Origin: a virus
DNA length: 41,274 bases
Virus record (IMG/VR): IMGVR_UViG_3300042469_000548
Span: 1-41,274 of that record
Reading direction: 5' to 3' (one strand)
A model generated the notes under the pieces. That model searched no databases. It saw only the letters and a program-made list of their open reading frames with translations, and was not told the DNA's origin. Made by a program: the position numbers and the translations under genes. Positions 39,529 through 41,274 of the stretch are shown one piece after another (the first letter of the stretch is position 1; each line of letters opens with the position of its first letter).

Positions 39529-39757
39529 GATTATTTAAAAACATTATTGATAAAATAATTTCATTATAAAAAATAACAATGAATTTTTCAAAAGTTCTTT
39601 CTCTTTTTTCAGAATTCATTTTTTTTAATCTTCTAATTATGCACCTATAAGAAGCCTTCGCTCTTTCGTCGTTTCTGTATATTAAAATCATAAACAACCT
39701 CTCTATGCTTCCGAGAGGTTGTTTATTTATTATATCATCTATTTTAAAGGTTTTCAT
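39515..39757 (-). CDS. Small basic hypothetical protein (80 aa)
   Basis: 80 residues from the ATG at 39755-39757; a TTG five codons upstream is an unlikely start. Basic, with a helical middle (NDERAKASYRCIIRRLKKMN) and a hydrophobic C-terminus (FIVIFYNEIILSIMFLNN) that may be a membrane span. It contains a 13-bp coding-embedded hairpin at 39691-39725. The start lies in the end of the upstream gene (14-base overlap). Confidence 0.52.
   Translation of the reverse strand: MKTFKIDDIINKQPLGSIERLFMILIYRNDERAKASYRCIIRRLKKMNSEKRERTFEKFIVIFYNEIILSIMFLNNHATK
39691..39725. terminator. Perfect 13-bp hairpin inside a coding region
   Basis: TAAACAACCTCTC (39691-39703) and GAGAGGTTGTTTA (39713-39725) are perfectly complementary around a 9-nt loop. 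The plus strand continues with a T-rich tract, so it can act as a second terminator for plus-strand readthrough. It also lies within minus-strand codons, so it may control translation of that gene. Confidence 0.5.
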
Positions 39758-39923
39758 TGGCAAATTTTGCAAATTCTCCAGCAGGCATTTTTTTAATCAA
39801 TAAAGAATTTATTCTGTCTGCAACAATAAAACCAGAATCAGAAACATCATCTTTTAAGGCTATTGCTGTTTTTTTTAATTCATCTAAAGTCATTGTTTCT
39901 AATTTTATAAGTAAATTTTTCAT
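39744..39923 (-). CDS. Small hypothetical protein (59 aa)
   Basis: 59 residues, acidic helical: MKNLLIKLETMTLDELKKTA, then GFIVADRINSLLIKKMPAGE. It is the first gene downstream of the promoter at 39954-39987 and overlaps the next gene by 14 bases. No domain is recognised. A small regulatory protein is possible. Confidence 0.58.
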   Translation of the reverse strand: MKNLLIKLETMTLDELKKTAIALKDDVSDSGFIVADRINSLLIKKMPAGEFAKFANENL

Positions 39924-39953
39924 ATTAGTTTGTGTTTGTTTGTTTTAACTATA

Positions 39954-39987
39954 CAAATATACGACTTATTTTGATATGTGTTACAAA
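39954..39987 (-). promoter_or_regulatory. Bacteroidota-type promoter of the 39923 operon
   Basis: Minus strand: -33 TTTG (39987-39984), 22-base spacer, -7 TATATTTG (39961-39954). Directs the three small genes 39923-39364. Confidence 0.65.
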
Positions 39988-40024
39988 AAAGTAAATTATT
40001 TTTAAAAATATTTTAGGCATAAAA

Positions 40025-40051
40025 AAATCCCTCCGAATATCAAAGGGATTT
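40025..40051 (-). terminator. Terminator at the end of the late/lysis operon
   Basis: AAATCCCT (40025-40032) and AGGGATTT (40044-40051), 8 bp. On the minus strand it is followed by a T-run. It lies about 30 bases past the last lysis gene. Confidence 0.8.
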
Positions 40052-40080
40052 AGTGCGAAAACCAAACTAATGTAAACACA

Positions 40081-40515
40081 TTATTTTTTTATTGCAATTC
40101 CAGTTCCTAATCCTAATCCATAACCAACGTAAAAACCTCTTTTAAACGCTCTCCTACGTCCTTTTTTATCTTTAGTAAGCGAATCTATTACTTTTGAATT
40201 ATCGTTGCTTAATTGTACGTATTTTTCAATCAAAATAGAATCTATACGTATAAGTGTATCTTGCTTTATTGCCAGCGTATAAACAGAATCGCATTTTAAA
40301 GTATCGTGTATAATCCTGTCTCGACCTTGTTTTAGAACAGTTTTCCATTTAACGACCTCAACTTTGGCAGTATCACGAAAAACGCTTATAACCTGTATAG
40401 TGTCGTGTAACACATCGTTATTAGCAACGGGGTGCTTATTCTCACACGAACGCACATTCACGACCATTATCACAATAATAACAGCTAAGACGAATAATAT
40501 TAGGTTATCTTTCAT
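40081..40515 (-). CDS. Spanin-like protein (putative i-spanin)
   Basis: 144 residues. An N-terminal membrane span (LILFVLAVIIVIMVVNV), then a periplasmic-looking helix-rich middle (HDTIQVISVFRDTAKVEVVK onward), and a C-terminal Gly-rich segment (GFYVGYGLGLGTGIAIKK) like a membrane-inserting or glycine-zipper end. Position last in the lysis operon and N-terminal anchor fit an inner-membrane spanin that disrupts the outer membrane. It overlaps the 68-residue gene by 11 bases. The spanin call is inferred from features and place. Confidence 0.5.
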   Translation of the reverse strand: MKDNLILFVLAVIIVIMVVNVRSCENKHPVANNDVLHDTIQVISVFRDTAKVEVVKWKTVLKQGRDRIIHDTLKCDSVYTLAIKQDTLIRIDSILIEKYVQLSNDNSKVIDSLTKDKKGRRRAFKRGFYVGYGLGLGTGIAIKK

Positions 40516-40711
40516 CTTCGTTGTAAATGCTTATAGTGTCTTCACCTGCTATAATAGTAACCTTATAAGGTAGGTTTTGACCGTTTGCCCTCATTCGTGT
40601 AATAGGTCGTTTATGATTTACTTTCATATAAACAAACCAACCGACAAGCGCAAAACCAACAAAAACCGATATATAAAATATCAATCTTAAGACATTAAGA
40701 TATTTGTTCAT
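40505..40711 (-). CDS. Small membrane protein in the lysis operon (68 aa)
   Basis: 68 residues from the ATG at 40709-40711; a TTG three codons upstream is less likely. A strong single span (LIFYISVFVGFALVGWFVYM, about 10-29), then a soluble C-terminal half (PYKVTIIAGEDTISIYN). The start lies within the end of the previous gene (17-base overlap). It could be a second holin-type or pinholin-like protein, or an accessory of the spanin. Confidence 0.5.
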   Translation of the reverse strand: MNKYLNVLRLIFYISVFVGFALVGWFVYMKVNHKRPITRMRANGQNLPYKVTIIAGEDTISIYNEDER

Positions 40712-40922
40712 CTTCTTCAAAGCTTATACATGAAATCAACTCATTTATAACAAACAAAGAAGCCGTTAAAATCATTGTTATTTGTTCCGACTGTGTGACA
40801 TAGCTAGAGACTAATAAAGTTCCTGACAATGCCTTAAATTGCGTTTGTATCTTTACAACTTCGGAACTGATCGGTTCAAAATAGTTGTAAATGCTAAATA
40901 CTATTTTCTTTCGTTTTTTCAT
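40695..40922 (-). CDS. Small protein of the lysis operon with a hydrophobic segment
   Basis: 75 residues. Basic start (MKKRKKIVFSIYNYFEPISS), a hydrophobic stretch near the end (ITMILTASLFVINELISC) and an acidic C-terminus (FEEDEQIS). It comes 33 bases after the endolysin stop. A lysis regulator or holin-like protein is possible. Confidence 0.5.
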   Translation of the reverse strand: MKKRKKIVFSIYNYFEPISSEVVKIQTQFKALSGTLLVSSYVTQSEQITMILTASLFVINELISCISFEEDEQIS

Positions 40923-40955
40923 TCTTATTTTACTTTTAAGCTTTAAAGTAAATTA

Positions 40956-41274
40956 CTAATATTTATGATTTACTTTGTGATATTTTTCTAAAACAGAACC
41001 GAAGTAATTAACGTATACGCCTTTTTTTAGTATGTAATACACTTCTTTTGGCTTGCCTTCCTCATAACCGATATGTAACCAGTTTGGGCAATCATTATCT
41101 CCAAACTCCCAAATCAATTTAGTAAATGGTACGTCTGATTGAATCAACCAATAAAACACTTTATCAGAAATATTTATACCATTCTTGATAAATGTTTCGT
41201 CGAATGCTTGTCCTGTAAGATGTTGAGATACTTTAGCACCTTTTACGGCATCATTTACTCTTTTGCAACGGTAA
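40956..41274 (-). CDS. Endolysin, peptidase M15 family (C-terminal part; starts at 306 across the join)
   Basis: The same gene as at 1-306, shown in its 3' part. Across the join 41147 is followed (minus strand) from position 1, and the frame stays open: codons 103-165 and the stop at 40956-40958. This part carries the zinc-ligand histidine of PNWLH (residue 127) and a conserved-looking C-terminal HIGYEEGKPKEVYY. The stretch 41148-41274 duplicates 1-127. No truncation is real: the split is only due to the linear window. Confidence 0.88.
   Translation of the reverse strand, partial: YRCKRVNDAVKGAKVSQHLTGQAFDETFIKNGINISDKVFYWLIQSDVPFTKLIWEFGDNDCPNWLHIGYEEGKPKEVYYILKKGVYVNYFGSVLEKYHKVNHKY
41148..41274. 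repeat. Terminal direct repeat, right copy
   Basis: Identical to 1-127. It marks circular closure of a 41,147-bp genome. Confidence 0.95.

Noticed and set aside
40929-40952. TTTACTTT/AAAGTAAA hairpin between the endolysin and the next lysis gene
   Set aside because: AT-only short stem with no T-run; likely chance in AT-rich DNA.

Overview
This window is the complete genome of a circular or circularly permuted tailed phage. The first 127 bases (1-127) recur exactly as the last 127 (41148-41274), so the unique sequence is 41,147 bp. One gene, an M15-family endolysin, is cut by the window ends: its first 102 codons are at 306-1 and the rest continues at 41147-40956. The host is very probably a member of the Bacteroidota, most likely a flavobacterium. 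The DNA is AT-rich, ribosome sites are A-rich rather than Shine-Dalgarno, several promoters match the Bacteroidota consensus (TTTG or TTG, about 20 nt, TAnnTTTG), and a tail protein carries a SprB-like repeat. A long tape measure with no sheath gene visible suggests a siphovirus. No integrase or transposase was found.

Layout. The minus strand carries almost everything from 33.1 kb down through the window ends to 40.1 kb. Block 1 (33830-33218) holds small early genes. Block 2 (33096-30899) holds a small protein, an XRE repressor-like protein, small membrane proteins and a Dam-type methylase split by an in-frame amber codon. A 445-bp non-coding region (30454-30898) follows, with GTAAAC/GTTTAC inverted repeats, a promoter and a structured leader. 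It precedes the replication genes: primase-helicase, SF2 helicase and VRR-NUC-like nuclease (30453-26726). A strong promoter at 26643-26673 starts the late operon: small proteins, TerS, TerL, small membrane and Cys-rich proteins, a tail assembly chaperone-like gene with a hidden -1 frame, tape measure, tail hub, a SprB-like tail protein, portal with a -1 extension, head morphogenesis, scaffold, major capsid, tail tube, tail completion genes and three large fibre proteins. The lysis genes follow across the junction (631-1 and 41147-40081) to a terminator at 40025-40051. Tail genes therefore lie between TerL and portal, which is unusual. One plus-strand lipoprotein gene sits inside the late operon.

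The plus strand from 33911 to 39359 carries an early or middle operon: small proteins, a four-junction array of cassette-like genes, a beta-class DNA methylase, RecT, a YqaJ-type exonuclease, an AP2-like protein and two further small proteins, closed by a terminator at 39334-39359. RecT and YqaJ form a recombination pair that complements the primase-helicase replication genes.

The most unusual feature is the array at 34268-35458. At each of four successive junctions the upstream gene's stop codon is the TAA of a TAACG motif opening the left arm of a 110-128 bp imperfect palindrome, and the downstream gene's start lies inside that palindrome. In three of the four the left arm has 3-4 extra bases after TAACG. 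This resembles integron attC sites, but no integron integrase is present.
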